Assembly: GCA_003555285.1 (NCBI GenBank)
Contig: PWGH01000154.1
Span: 1-12,343 of the forward strand
Reading direction: 5' to 3'
DNA length: 12,343 bases
Source of the DNA: Thioalkalivibrio sp.
GTDB lineage: Bacteria > Pseudomonadota > Gammaproteobacteria > Ectothiorhodospirales > Ectothiorhodospiraceae
The notes beneath the pieces were generated by a model. It worked only from the letters and a program-made list of their open reading frames with translations, had not been told where the DNA came from and did no database searches. The position numbers were made by a program, and so were the translations under genes. Shown piece after piece: positions 1 to 7,459 of this stretch. The stretch's first letter is position 1; every line of letters begins with the position of its first letter.

Positions 1-200
1 TCCTTGCCGGCAGTCTGCGTGCCGAGCAGGTGCGCCGCGTCGTGTTCCGGGACGACATCCCGGTGCACGAGGAAGAACTGATTCGCGGCGAGCTGGGCCG
101 CATTCGCGACGTGCGCATTGGCCCTGACGGCATCGTCCACGTGGCCACCGACAACGGCGGGAATCAGGACGGCGTCTGGCGACTGGAACCGGCGCGCTGA
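1..200 (+). CDS. PQQ-dependent sugar dehydrogenase, C-terminal end (5' partial)
   Basis: The reading frame is open from base 3 to the TGA at 198-200 and gives the last 65 residues of a protein whose start lies outside the window. It contains GRIRDVRIGPDG, then VHVATDNGG and a closing WRLEPAR. This is the last beta-propeller blade typical of soluble aldose sugar dehydrogenases of the GSDH/YliI family (COG2133). Family members oxidise aldoses in the periplasm using PQQ and calcium. The PQQ-binding and catalytic residues lie upstream and cannot be checked here. No terminator-like hairpin follows. The next recognisable sequence, a decayed regulator, begins within about 50 bases. The family call rests on a short tail, so confidence is moderate to good. 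Confidence 0.72.
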   Translation, partial: LAGSLRAEQVRRVVFRDDIPVHEEELIRGELGRIRDVRIGPDGIVHVATDNGGNQDGVWRLEPAR

Positions 201-242
201 GCGCGATTACCTCCGGACGCAGACCCGGTAACCTGACGATGA

Positions 243-673
243 CGTCGTTCGACGGGCCACTTCACCGCGCTGCTGGCCGAAGCCGGACTGCTCGATAGCG
301 AGTCCGCCACCACGTACTGGGCCTATTGTGATCCGCTCGCCGAACGCTTTCCACGAATCCGCGTGCAGCGGCAACGCTCGCTGATCGCGGCGGGCGAAGG
401 GCAGCGTCTCGTCATATGGCCGGCGGGGATTCCTCGTGGCTCGATCTCGGCCTTTTCCTGATCGCTCGCCTCGCCGGGGTGGATGCAGCGATGCGGCTGG
501 CGCGGATCTACCTGATCGACTGGCATCACGCCGGTCAACAACCGTTCGCTCGCCTGTCGGCAAGCCGCCAGACCGACGACGCGGTGATCGCGAAGTGCCA
601 GGTCTGGGCCGCGACGCATTACCACGAGCCCGCGTCGGTCGCGACGATTGGCCACGTGACGAAAGAACGGTAG
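243..673 (+). pseudogene. GATase1-AraC family transcriptional regulator, decayed fragment
   Basis: Two adjacent frames together encode the middle of a regulator with a DJ-1/PfpI-like sensor domain and an AraC helix-turn-helix. Bases 261-413 read FTALLAEAGLLD, then ATTYWAYCDPLAERFP, then LIAAGEG. About base 411 the frame shifts by one. Bases 416-670 continue with AGGDSSWLDLGLFLIARL, LIDWHHAGQQPF and DDAVIAKCQVWAATHYHEP. This order matches the second half of the sensor domain and the linker to the DNA-binding domain in GlxA-like proteins. The first half of the sensor is absent because a stop at 240-242 closes the frame. The AraC DNA-binding domain is missing after the stop at 671-673. With a 5' loss, a frameshift and a 3' loss, it cannot make a working regulator. 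Family assignment is from remembered consensus. Confidence 0.68.
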
Positions 674-920
674 AGGCAAAAGGGCCCAGTTCCACTGGCG
701 GCGGTTGCCGGCTGTTCTCGCTCTTTATCCGATGTAGTTGGCGCTGATGGCAGTGACCAGCGCGCGGCATCCGCGTGTATCCGCGACTCCGAGTGGTTAC
801 CCCCGAAGCCTCGAGGGGAGGGTGTGTAGCGGGTGGTCGTCCAGGATGCAAATGCGTCGCGGTGCAACTTGAGGTGGATCCTTAACGTGAAAGAACGCGG
901 GCCCGCTTCCCGGGCGACCG
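674..920. other. Gene-free stretch
   Basis: I see no credible coding region, RNA gene or recognisable motif between the AraC remnant and the palindromic repeat. The missing AraC DNA-binding domain could not be found here in any forward frame. Short open frames lack family features and ribosome binding sites. Confidence 0.6.
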
Positions 921-1034
921 GCAGGGCGGAAGAGCGCAGCGTCATCCGCGGTGAGGCGTTCGCGCCTCTCCGGGACCTGCGGCAATCCTGGCGCCGGATG
1001 GCGGATGACGGCCTGCGGCCTCTTCCGCCCTACC
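921..1034. repeat. Inverted pair of REP-like palindromes (BIME-like element)
   Basis: The arm at 925-949, read on the - strand, is GCGGATGACG, CTGCG, CTCTTCCGCC. The arm at 1001-1029 on the + strand is GCGGATGACG, GC, CTGCG, GC, CTCTTCCGCC. The arms are therefore the same sequence in opposite orientation, apart from two 2-base insertions, and 51 bases separate them. Each arm is itself a hairpin: GGCGGA pairs with TCCGCC, and GGCC-TGC-GGCC forms the inner stem of the right arm. The arrangement matches repetitive extragenic palindromes in paired form. Sequences of the type GCGGATGACGCTGCGC with a TCCGCCCTAC tail recur between genes in many proteobacteria. Only one pair occurs in this window. 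Confidence 0.7.
953..968. repeat. Perfect hairpin with TTCG tetraloop inside the REP pair
   Basis: GAGGCG (953-958), loop TTCG (959-962) and CGCCTC (963-968) make a perfect 6-bp stem closed by a stable UUCG-type tetraloop. It sits between the two REP arms and adds a third hairpin to the element. No T-tract follows, so it is not a classical terminator. Confidence 0.6.
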
Positions 1035-1090
1035 GTTCTTGCATGGTCGGGGGTGGCCCGCCACGGCCGTGACAGTTAGGAGCGTGTGCG

Positions 1091-1539
1091 GTGGACGGTT
1101 GGCGTGTTGTCGCCCTTCTGGTGCTGGCGGCCCTTGCGGGCGGGGTAATCTGGAAGAACCTGCCCGCCCGGACGGCGTCTGTCGAAGGCCCGAACCCGAT
1201 TGCTGAACTCATCTCGGCGGAGGTCGGCGGGATTACGCGCGGTGGCTCGACGGCGCGAACCGCGGCAGCGGGCCCACGTGGCCGGAGTACCTGGCGCGTG
1301 ATCTGATCGAGGAGGTGCCCCGGATGCCCGTGCCGATGCTACTGATCTCGGGGGCGCGGGACATGAATACGCCCGTGGAGCTCGCGTACGAGTGGTTCGA
1401 GGCCGTCGAGGCGGGGGAGGGCAAGCGGATGGTGGTTTTCGAGGACTCGGGCCACGCGCCATTTCTGACCGAGACCAACAGGTTCATCAAAACGCTGCGT
1501 GGTTTCGCCAAGGAGTACGAGGGCACCGGCCGGGAATGA
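1091..1539 (+). pseudogene. Alpha/beta hydrolase with a large internal deletion
   Basis: A GTG at 1091, with an AGGAG-type ribosome site about 8 bases upstream, opens a frame encoding a membrane-anchor-like N terminus (WRVVALLVLAALAGGVIW) and then NPIAELISAEVGG. From about 1231 the hydrolase sequence continues in a different frame with DYARWLDGANRGSG, then MPVPMLLISGARDMNTP, then MVVFEDSGHAPFLTE, stopping at 1537-1539. The second part holds the strand with the acid residue and the GH motif carrying the catalytic histidine of a prolyl-iminopeptidase-like alpha/beta hydrolase. The central part, with the HGGPG oxyanion loop and the GxSxG nucleophile, is absent. An intact relative should need roughly 200 or more extra codons at the junction. 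The fused frame terminates at 1306, so no working enzyme results. Confidence 0.72.
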
Positions 1540-1971
1540 CGCCGCGCGGAATGCCGTAGGGATCTTGCCTCGGCTTCATTCCCGGGAACACGTCAACCAG
1601 CCGCACTGAATCAGGAAACGATCATCGATCCGGATTGCCAGCAGCTCGTCCGGGATCGGCGGCCTACCCTCCGGCGCCGGATGTTGCGCGGGATTGCGCC
1701 TATCAGGTGTCCCGGCGTCCGCAGAAGAGCGGCACCGACCGGTCCGCTAATACCAAGTGGGCGCCGGTCTGCTCTTAAAGGCCGGGCCATAACCGCGCCG
1801 GGTGTCCGGTTCAGGTCTGGAGCGTTGCGCGGCCAACGCGATCAACCGCTCGATTCCGAATTTGTCGTCCTACAAGGTGCGGTGGCTTGCGGTACCCAAT
1901 TGAAGCTTGAAGGTGAGATGCGGTGGTGTACCGACATGGCCACGGGGTGGCGGGACGCGGCCGTTGCCAAT
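1540..1971. other. Gene-free stretch upstream of the ABC operon
   Basis: About 430 bases lie between the hydrolase remnant and the ABC operon leader. One open frame (1681-1983) has no recognised motif, no good ribosome binding site and an atypical Arg/Ala/Gly-rich composition, so I do not call it a gene. No tRNA, riboswitch core or insertion-sequence end was recognised. Given the decayed genes to the left, this may be further remnant sequence. Confidence 0.5.
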
Positions 1972-1984
1972 CTCATGGTATGAG
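1972..1984. promoter_or_regulatory. Short palindrome in the ABC operon upstream region (candidate operator)
   Basis: CTCAT-GGT-ATGAG is a perfect 5-3-5 inverted repeat about 125 bases before the binding-protein start. A TATTAA at 1996-2001 could serve as a -10 element, which would put the palindrome over the -35 region, where no good -35 hexamer is visible. GTATGA (1978-1983) resembles one half of a NikR site, but the second half (TCATAC after 16 bases) is absent. The regulatory role is inferred from position only. Confidence 0.25.
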
Positions 1985-2006
1985 GAATCGAAAAGTATTA
2001 AGATGA

Positions 2007-2024
2007 CGCTTCGTCCGCGAAGCG
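2007..2024 (+). promoter_or_regulatory. Leader hairpin before the ABC operon
   Basis: CGCTTCG (2007-2013), loop TCCG (2014-2017) and CGAAGCG (2018-2024) form a perfect 7-bp stem. No T-run follows, so it is not an intrinsic terminator. It would lie near the 5' end of the transcript if TATTAA at 1996-2001 is the -10 box, and could stabilise the messenger RNA or bind a protein. Its function is not known. Confidence 0.35.
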
Positions 2025-2108
2025 CCGGCGCATGACTGCGGTTCAGTGAAGGGCGCCATGCCGCTCGGGGCTTTCCCTGTGAATCGACTGTTGAGAGAAG
2101 GAGAAATC

Positions 2109-3728
2109 ATGGGCTGTGGGGCTTGCCGTTGGAAGGCCGGGACCCGGATCGGTCAACTCTTGTTGGGGATCGGGCTCGTGCTGGTTCTCACCGCTGGACT
2201 GGCGGCCAGCCCTGTGGCCGAGCCCGTTCCAGAGGTCCGGATCGGAGACGGGCGTGGCGACTGGGGGCATCCGAACCCCTTTCTGCACTATCCGCGCGGG
2301 CCCGGCTACATCCGGATGAGCTGGGTCTTTGACACGCTGATCTGGAAAGACGAACACGGATTTGGTCCCGCTCTGGCCCGCTCGTGGACCTACGACCCGG
2401 AGATGCTGGCCTTCGTTTTCGAACTCGAGCCGGAAGCCCGGTGGCACGACGGCAAGCCACTGACCGCGGACGACGTCGCATTTACAATCGAGTTGTTCCA
2501 GGAACACCCGTACGACTGGATCGACATCGACGATGTCAGCCATGCCGAGGTGCTGGGTTCGCACAAGGTTGTCATTCACCTGCGCCAGCCCTATGCGCCT
2601 TTCCTCGCGGACATTGCGGGCACGATGCCGATCATGCCCGCGCACATCTGGCGCGGGATCGAGGATCCGAACCGCTTTACGGATCCGGAGGCCTTCATCG
2701 GCAGTGGCCCGTATCGACTCGTCGACTTTAATCCGGTGCAGGGCAGCTATCTCTACGAGGCTTTCGCCGACTACTTCCTCGGCGAGCCGAGGGCGAAGCG
2801 TTTGATCTACCTGCGTGTCGGGCAGCCGATGGCGGCGCTGCGCAACGGTGAAGTGGATCTGGCCACGGTTCGCCCGGAGATGGTCGAGCCGCTGCAGCGC
2901 CAGGGCTTCGAGATCATCCAGGACGAGCGCGGATGGAACAAGAAGCTGATGATCAACCACCGCAAGGCGCCGTTCGACGATCGCCGGTTCCGCCTGGCGC
3001 TAGCGCATGCGATCGACCGGCAGGAGATCATCGACAAGGCCCAGCGTGGTCAGGGGCGTCCGGCATCGCTGGGATTGCTGTCTCCCGACCATGAACTGTA
3101 CAGCCCCGACACCCCGGATCACGCGTACGATCCCGAGCATGCGCTGGAACTGTTGCAGGAGCTTGGTTATGCGCGTGGCAACGACGGCTTTCTGCAGAAA
3201 GACGGGAAACCACTGAGGATCGAATTGCTGGTGTCTAACATCACAGCGGGCGGGCAGACGGCCGCGGACCGGGACGGCGAGGTGATCAAGGCCCAACTGG
3301 AGCGCATCGGCATCCGCACGGACCTGGTGAACCTGGAACAAGGCAGCACGGATACGCGCGTCCGCGAATGGGATTTCGATCTCGCGGTGTCGGGCCACGG
3401 CGGCATTGCCGGCGATGCGCGGATTCTCAACGAGATGATCACGTCGGCCCATGGTGCGGGATCGGTGAACAGTGCCCGATTCGATACCCACGAGGAGTTG
3501 AACGCATTGCTGGAACAGCAGCTTCGTGCGATGGACCCGGAAGAACGGCGTGCGATCGTCGCGCGGATTCAGCATCTGCACGCCGAGGAGCTTCCGGCCA
3601 TTCCGCTTTACTACCCGGACTCTTTCGCTGGGTTCGATCCCGCCAAAGGGGTGCGCTGGTTCTTTACGCCGGGTGGGATTGGGAAGGGTATCCCGATCCC
3701 CCAGAACAAGGTTTCGCTGTTTCCGTGA
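2109..3728 (+). CDS. ABC transporter periplasmic substrate-binding protein, peptide/nickel type (SBP_bac_5)
   Basis: I chose the ATG at 2109 because AAGGAG lies 5 bases upstream and the protein then begins with a signal peptide. A longer in-frame opening from 2046 has no such site. The product has 539 residues, normal for the family. Residues 1-13 are positively charged, 15-34 are hydrophobic, and cleavage is likely near 33-38. There is no lipobox cysteine. The mature protein shows SBP_bac_5 hallmarks: RWHDGKPLTADDVAFT (111-126), GSGPYRL (198-204) and RLALAHAIDR near residue 300. The family captures oligopeptides, nickel, metallophores or other small ligands and delivers them to a DppB/DppC-type channel. 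The ligand cannot be read from the sequence. The permease genes begin 56 bases downstream. The DUF364 gene at the operon's end favours a metal or chelate as cargo, but this is inference. Confidence 0.9.
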   Translation: MGCGACRWKAGTRIGQLLLGIGLVLVLTAGLAASPVAEPVPEVRIGDGRGDWGHPNPFLHYPRGPGYIRMSWVFDTLIWKDEHGFGPALARSWTYDPEMLAFVFELEPEARWHDGKPLTADDVAFTIELFQEHPYDWIDIDDVSHAEVLGSHKVVIHLRQPYAPFLADIAGTMPIMPAHIWRGIEDPNRFTDPEAFIGSGPYRLVDFNPVQGSYLYEAFADYFLGEPRAKRLIYLRVGQPMAALRNGEVDLATVRPEMVEPLQRQGFEIIQDERGWNKKLMINHRKAPFDDRRFRLALAHAIDRQEIIDKAQRGQGRPASLGLLSPDHELYSPDTPDHAYDPEHALELLQELGYARGNDGFLQKDGKPLRIELLVSNITAGGQTAADRDGEVIKAQLERIGIRTDLVNLEQGSTDTRVREWDFDLAVSGHGGIAGDARILNEMITSAHGAGSVNSARFDTHEELNALLEQQLRAMDPEERRAIVARIQHLHAEELPAIPLYYPDSFAGFDPAKGVRWFFTPGGIGKGIPIPQNKVSLFP

Positions 3729-3784
3729 TCTCGTCGCTTCTCGTGGACGGATCATGAAAGCTTTCCCCAGCGACGCTTGAGGGC

Positions 3785-4753
3785 ATGCTGACCTGGCGCG
3801 GCCATTTGCTCGCCTACCTTGTGGCGGCGCTGGCGATGGTCTACCTGAGTTACTTGCTACCCGGCTGGCTGCCCGGCGACTTTGTGACCGCGATGTATGC
3901 GGACTCGCACGTCGCGCTCGGAGACGACCAGGAAGCCGCGTTGCGCGAGCGGCTGGAGGCTGGTGCCGGATTTGGTGCCTACCTGCTTGCCCTCGGCACG
4001 CTGGACTGGGGGACCTCCTACGCCCTGCGCGCTCCGGTGTCCGAGTTGATTCTCGAAGCACTGCCTTGGACGCTGTTGCTGATGGGCACAGCTCACGTGC
4101 TGGCCACCGTGCTCGGGTTCATCGCGGGCGTCGAGGCCGCCTGGCGCCGGGGCGGCCGTGTGGAACGCGCCGGGGTGAGCGGCATGACGGTCTTGCAGGG
4201 TGTGCCAGAGATCGGCACGGGCGTGCTGCTGCTGATGGTGTTTGCCTACCATCTGGGTTGGCTGCCGGCGGGCGGGGGAGCAACCCTGTACGTCGAATAC
4301 GGATTCGCGGAGCAGGTGCTGGATGTGCTGCGCCATCTCGCGCTGCCGCTCGCGACGCTGCTGCTCGCGTGGTTCCCGGGCAACTTCCTGCTCGCGCGTG
4401 CCAGCATGGTGCTGGTGCTGGGTCAGTCGTTTCTCGACACCGCCAGAGCGAAGGGGTTGCCGCCGGCCCGGGTGCGCTACGCCCACGCGGCGCGCAACGT
4501 GCTGCTGCCGATGGCCACGCGCTTCGGCTTGCGTTTCGCGTTCATGGTGACCGGCGCACTGGTCGTCGAAACCATTTTCTCCTACCCGGGGCTCGGCACG
4601 CTGCTTTTCAACGCGATCGGGGCGCGGGACCTGCCGCTGATCCAGGGCATCGTGCTGTTCTCGGCGCTGGCAGTGCTCGGGGTGAATCTCCTGCTGGAGG
4701 GCGTATACGGACGTCTGGATCCGCGGGTGAGGTTGCATGGACGCGCGCTTTGA
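3785..4753 (+). CDS. ABC transporter permease, DppB/NikB type
   Basis: This is a 322-residue inner-membrane protein with about six hydrophobic segments. It starts at ATG 3785 after a GAGGG ribosome site. The EAA loop that docks on the ATPase is visible at residues 219-241 (DTARAKGLPPARVRYAHAAR, then NVLLP). It is followed by the family's typical VETIFSYPGLGTLLFNAI (261-278) and RDLPLIQGIVLF (281-292). These are standard for the first permease of peptide/nickel importers. The segment before the second transmembrane helix (31-80) is the usual periplasmic loop with an acidic stretch. Its last 17 bases overlap the start of the next permease, which suggests coupled translation. It should pair with the product of that gene to form the channel fed by the binding protein. 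Confidence 0.9.
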   Translation: MLTWRGHLLAYLVAALAMVYLSYLLPGWLPGDFVTAMYADSHVALGDDQEAALRERLEAGAGFGAYLLALGTLDWGTSYALRAPVSELILEALPWTLLLMGTAHVLATVLGFIAGVEAAWRRGGRVERAGVSGMTVLQGVPEIGTGVLLLMVFAYHLGWLPAGGGATLYVEYGFAEQVLDVLRHLALPLATLLLAWFPGNFLLARASMVLVLGQSFLDTARAKGLPPARVRYAHAARNVLLPMATRFGLRFAFMVTGALVVETIFSYPGLGTLLFNAIGARDLPLIQGIVLFSALAVLGVNLLLEGVYGRLDPRVRLHGRAL

Positions 4754-5600
4754 TCCCCATGCGGGGCTTTGGCGTCGGCTGCTGGCCGACCCCTGGTTCG
4801 TGATCGGTGCCAGCCTCGCCGCGGTATTGGCGCTGCTGATACTGCTATCCCCCTGGCTCAGCCTTCACGATCCGCACGACATGAGTCATGTGCCCTTTGC
4901 GCCGCCGTCGGGCAGCCACTGGCTGGGCGTGAACGACGGTGGCATGGATATGTTTGCCGAGCTGCTGGCCGGGCTGCGCAATACGCTGGCCTTCGGCTTG
5001 ATCACCGGAACCGCGGGTCTGGCACTCGGAATTCTCGTCGGCCTGACCAGTGCCTGGTTCCGCGGCTGGGCGGATCAAATCCTGATGCGCCTGGCCGATC
5101 TGCTGCTGGCGATTCCGGCGGTGATGATTCTGATCCTGCTCGCGGCGTTCTACCGGCCGTCGCCGTGGGTGCTTGCGCTGGTTCTCGCGCTGCTGGCCTG
5201 GCCGACCAGTGCGCGGCTGATCCGGTCACAGGCACTCGGTCTGAGGAACCAGCCGCACATTGCCGCAGCACGGCAGATGGGTGGCTCTAACGCGTACGTG
5301 ATCGGTCGGCACATGATGCCGGAGCTGTTCCCGCTGTATCTGATTGCGTTCGCGGCGAAAGTCCGGATGGCCGTGTTCATGGAGGCCTCGTTGAGCTTTC
5401 TCGGCCTGTTTGACCCAACGCGCAAGTCTTTGGGGCGCACGATCAGCGACGCTTTGCCGTTCTATTACCTGGATATCTGGTGGTACTGGATGTTGCCGCC
5501 GATCCTTCTGCTGACGTTGTTGATCATGGCCTTCACCTTTCTTGCAGTCAGTCTGGAACGCTTTTTTGACCCGAGGTTGAGGGCGGCATGGGCCGGCTGA
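4737..5600 (+). CDS. ABC transporter permease, DppC/NikC type
   Basis: This 287-residue inner-membrane protein begins at ATG 4737, inside the end of the previous permease gene. The N-terminal helix (about 20-40) is followed by HWLGVNDGGMDMFAELLAGL (61-80), the conserved pre-channel segment of DppC-type proteins (usually HPLGTDxxGRD). Here GGM replaces the common LGR. The EAA loop lies at 177-199 (AARQMGGSNAYVIGRHMMPE), and ASLSFLGLFDP follows, as in the family. About six membrane segments are visible. It forms the channel together with the upstream permease. The last 13 bases overlap the start of the ATPase gene. The substitution in the pre-channel segment is minor and does not change the assignment. 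Confidence 0.9.
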   Translation: MDARFDPHAGLWRRLLADPWFVIGASLAAVLALLILLSPWLSLHDPHDMSHVPFAPPSGSHWLGVNDGGMDMFAELLAGLRNTLAFGLITGTAGLALGILVGLTSAWFRGWADQILMRLADLLLAIPAVMILILLAAFYRPSPWVLALVLALLAWPTSARLIRSQALGLRNQPHIAAARQMGGSNAYVIGRHMMPELFPLYLIAFAAKVRMAVFMEASLSFLGLFDPTRKSLGRTISDALPFYYLDIWWYWMLPPILLLTLLIMAFTFLAVSLERFFDPRLRAAWAG

Positions 5601-7459
5601 GCGTGCGCGAGCTGTCGGTGACCTACCGTGCCGAGGACCACCGGCTGACGGCGCTCGACCGCGTCGACCTGGATCTGCATCCTGGCCGCGTCGTGGCGCT
5701 GGTCGGCGAATCGGGTTCCGGCAAGAGCACACTCGGCAAGGCCCTGCTGGGATTGCTGCCGGACTCGGCAGCGGTCTCGGGGCGTATTCTGCTGGACGAA
5801 GGGGACCTGTCGGGCCTCGACGAGCGGCGCTGGAATGCGCTGCGCTGGCAGAAAATTTCCATGCTGTTCCAGGATGCGGCGGGCAGCCTGAACCCGGTGC
5901 ACCGGGTGCGGGATCAGGTCGCGGAACCGGTGCGCATGCACCGCGGGTTATCCTCCGCGGACGCCGGAATCCGGGCCGACGCCGCATTAGCCGCGGTCGG
6001 TCTGGATCCGTCGCTGGGAACGCGCTTTCCGCACGAGTTAAGCGGCGGGGAGCTGCAGCGCGCGCTGCTCGCGATGGCGATGATTCTCGGTCCCGAGTTC
6101 GTGGTGCTGGACGAGCCCACCGCAGCACTGGACTCCGGGACCAAGGGACGCATCGGCCGCTGGATCCGGCAGGCCGCGGACGCCGGTACCGGCATACTGC
6201 TGATCACCCACGACCTGGAACTCGCGGTTGCGCTGGCCGACGAGGTTCACGTGCTCTACCTCGGGCAGGTCCTCGAGACCCTGCCTGGTCCCGAGTTGCT
6301 GACCAGCCCAGGGCATCCGTACAGCCTCGCATTGAGCCGTTCGGTCGCGGGGCTTGATACGCATCGGGACCTCGGCGGTGTGCGCGGCGATGCGCTGTAC
6401 CGTGTGTTGCACCGCCACCCAGGCGGAAACGGCGAGGCCGCGGAACACGCACACCTCGTCGGTTCGGCGCTGAGCCATGCCGAATGCCACCTGCCGGCGC
6501 GCGGCTGCCTGTTCGCCCCGCGTTGCACCCAGGGGGTGGCGGAGTGTTCCGTCGAGGAGCCGGAGCTTGAGGAGAGCCATGGGCGCCGGATTCGGTGTCT
6601 CCGCGGCGGAATCGTGACCGAATTGCGGCTGCAGGGGGTCGCGAAACGCTACGGCGAGATCCACGCGCTGCACCCCAGCGACCTGGAACTGCGCGCCGGA
6701 GAAACCGTCTGCCTGGTCGGCGAGTCCGGCTCGGGCAAGACCACGCTTGCCCTGATGGCGGCGGGCATGCTCGGTCCCGATCAGGGCGAACGGATCTTTC
6801 GGGGGCGCGCGATGGAATCCTGGTTGCGGCAGGACCGACAGTTTTTCGCGCGGCACGTCGGCGTGGTGCAGCAGCACCCGGCCCGCGCGGTCAGTCATCG
6901 CTTCACTGTGTTTGAGATCGTTGCCGAGCCCCTGCGCATTCAGGAACCGCGTTTGGGGCGCGAGGTACTGCACGAGCGCGTGATCGGCGCCTTGCACGAC
7001 GTGAACCTTGCCCGCGAGCCCGAGTTCCTGCAGCGCTACCCGCACGAACTCAATCTCGGCGCACTGCAGCGCGTCTGCATTGCCCGTGCACTGATCACCG
7101 GTCCTTCGCTGCTGATCGCCGATGAGCCCACTAGTGCGCTCGACCCGGGTGTGCAGGCCAAGGTACTGAAACGGCTCCTGGAGTTGCAGATCGAAAAGGG
7201 GCTGACCCTGCTGATGGTCACCCACGACCTCGGGCTGGCACGCAAGGTGGCCGACCGGATCGGGGTGATGCAGGCCGGTTTCATCGTCGAGATCGGCCCC
7301 GCAGTGCGGGTACTTAACCATCCCGAGCACCCCTATACCCGGTCGCTTCTGCGCAGTCCGTTTCGATCTGAGTCGGCTCGACCCGCCCGCGCCGCAATGG
7401 AAGGTGGCCATTCCTGGACCGAACCCCCCAGCGAGGAACCATGCTCTTCCACCAACTGA
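5588..7459 (+). CDS. Fused double ATPase of a peptide/nickel-type ABC importer
   Basis: The 623-residue product carries two ATP-binding domains, whereas most relatives use two separate proteins (DppD and DppF types). Domain 1 has Walker A GESGSGKST (40-48), Q-loop at Q95, signature LSGGELQ (151-157), Walker B with LDEP (174-177) and switch histidine H208. It is followed by the oligopeptide/dipeptide C-terminal extension with HPY (243-245) and cysteines C307, C313, C320 and C337; equivalent cysteines bind an iron-sulfur cluster in at least one DppD. Domain 2 has Walker A GESGSGKTT (378-386), Q-loop near 428-429, Walker B with ADEP (511-514) and H546, but its signature reads LNLGALQ (488-494) instead of LSGGxxQ. 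The frame is continuous through the join near residue 343. A GTG at 6614 could mark the old start of the second gene, but lacks a clear ribosome site. Confidence 0.9.
   Translation: MGRLSVRELSVTYRAEDHRLTALDRVDLDLHPGRVVALVGESGSGKSTLGKALLGLLPDSAAVSGRILLDEGDLSGLDERRWNALRWQKISMLFQDAAGSLNPVHRVRDQVAEPVRMHRGLSSADAGIRADAALAAVGLDPSLGTRFPHELSGGELQRALLAMAMILGPEFVVLDEPTAALDSGTKGRIGRWIRQAADAGTGILLITHDLELAVALADEVHVLYLGQVLETLPGPELLTSPGHPYSLALSRSVAGLDTHRDLGGVRGDALYRVLHRHPGGNGEAAEHAHLVGSALSHAECHLPARGCLFAPRCTQGVAECSVEEPELEESHGRRIRCLRGGIVTELRLQGVAKRYGEIHALHPSDLELRAGETVCLVGESGSGKTTLALMAAGMLGPDQGERIFRGRAMESWLRQDRQFFARHVGVVQQHPARAVSHRFTVFEIVAEPLRIQEPRLGREVLHERVIGALHDVNLAREPEFLQRYPHELNLGALQRVCIARALITGPSLLIADEPTSALDPGVQAKVLKRLLELQIEKGLTLLMVTHDLGLARKVADRIGVMQAGFIVEIGPAVRVLNHPEHPYTRSLLRSPFRSESARPARAAMEGGHSWTEPPSEEPCSSTN

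Noticed and set aside
1681..1983. 100-codon open frame before the ABC operon
   Set aside because: No ribosome site, no recognisable domain, and composition typical of chance frames in GC-rich DNA.
1978..2005. NikR-type nickel operator (GTATGA-N16-TCATAC) upstream of the binding protein
   Set aside because: The first half is present, but the bases 16 positions later read AAGATG and do not match the second half.
2046..2108. Binding-protein start at 2046
   Set aside because: No ribosome site, and it would place 21 extra residues before an otherwise normal signal peptide.
3857..4738. 293-codon frame on the - strand antisense to the DppB-type permease
   Set aside because: It is Gln/Arg/His-rich shadow sequence of a high-GC gene, with no motif. 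The same holds for the long - strand frames at 2043-2960, 5226-6128 and 6038-7471.
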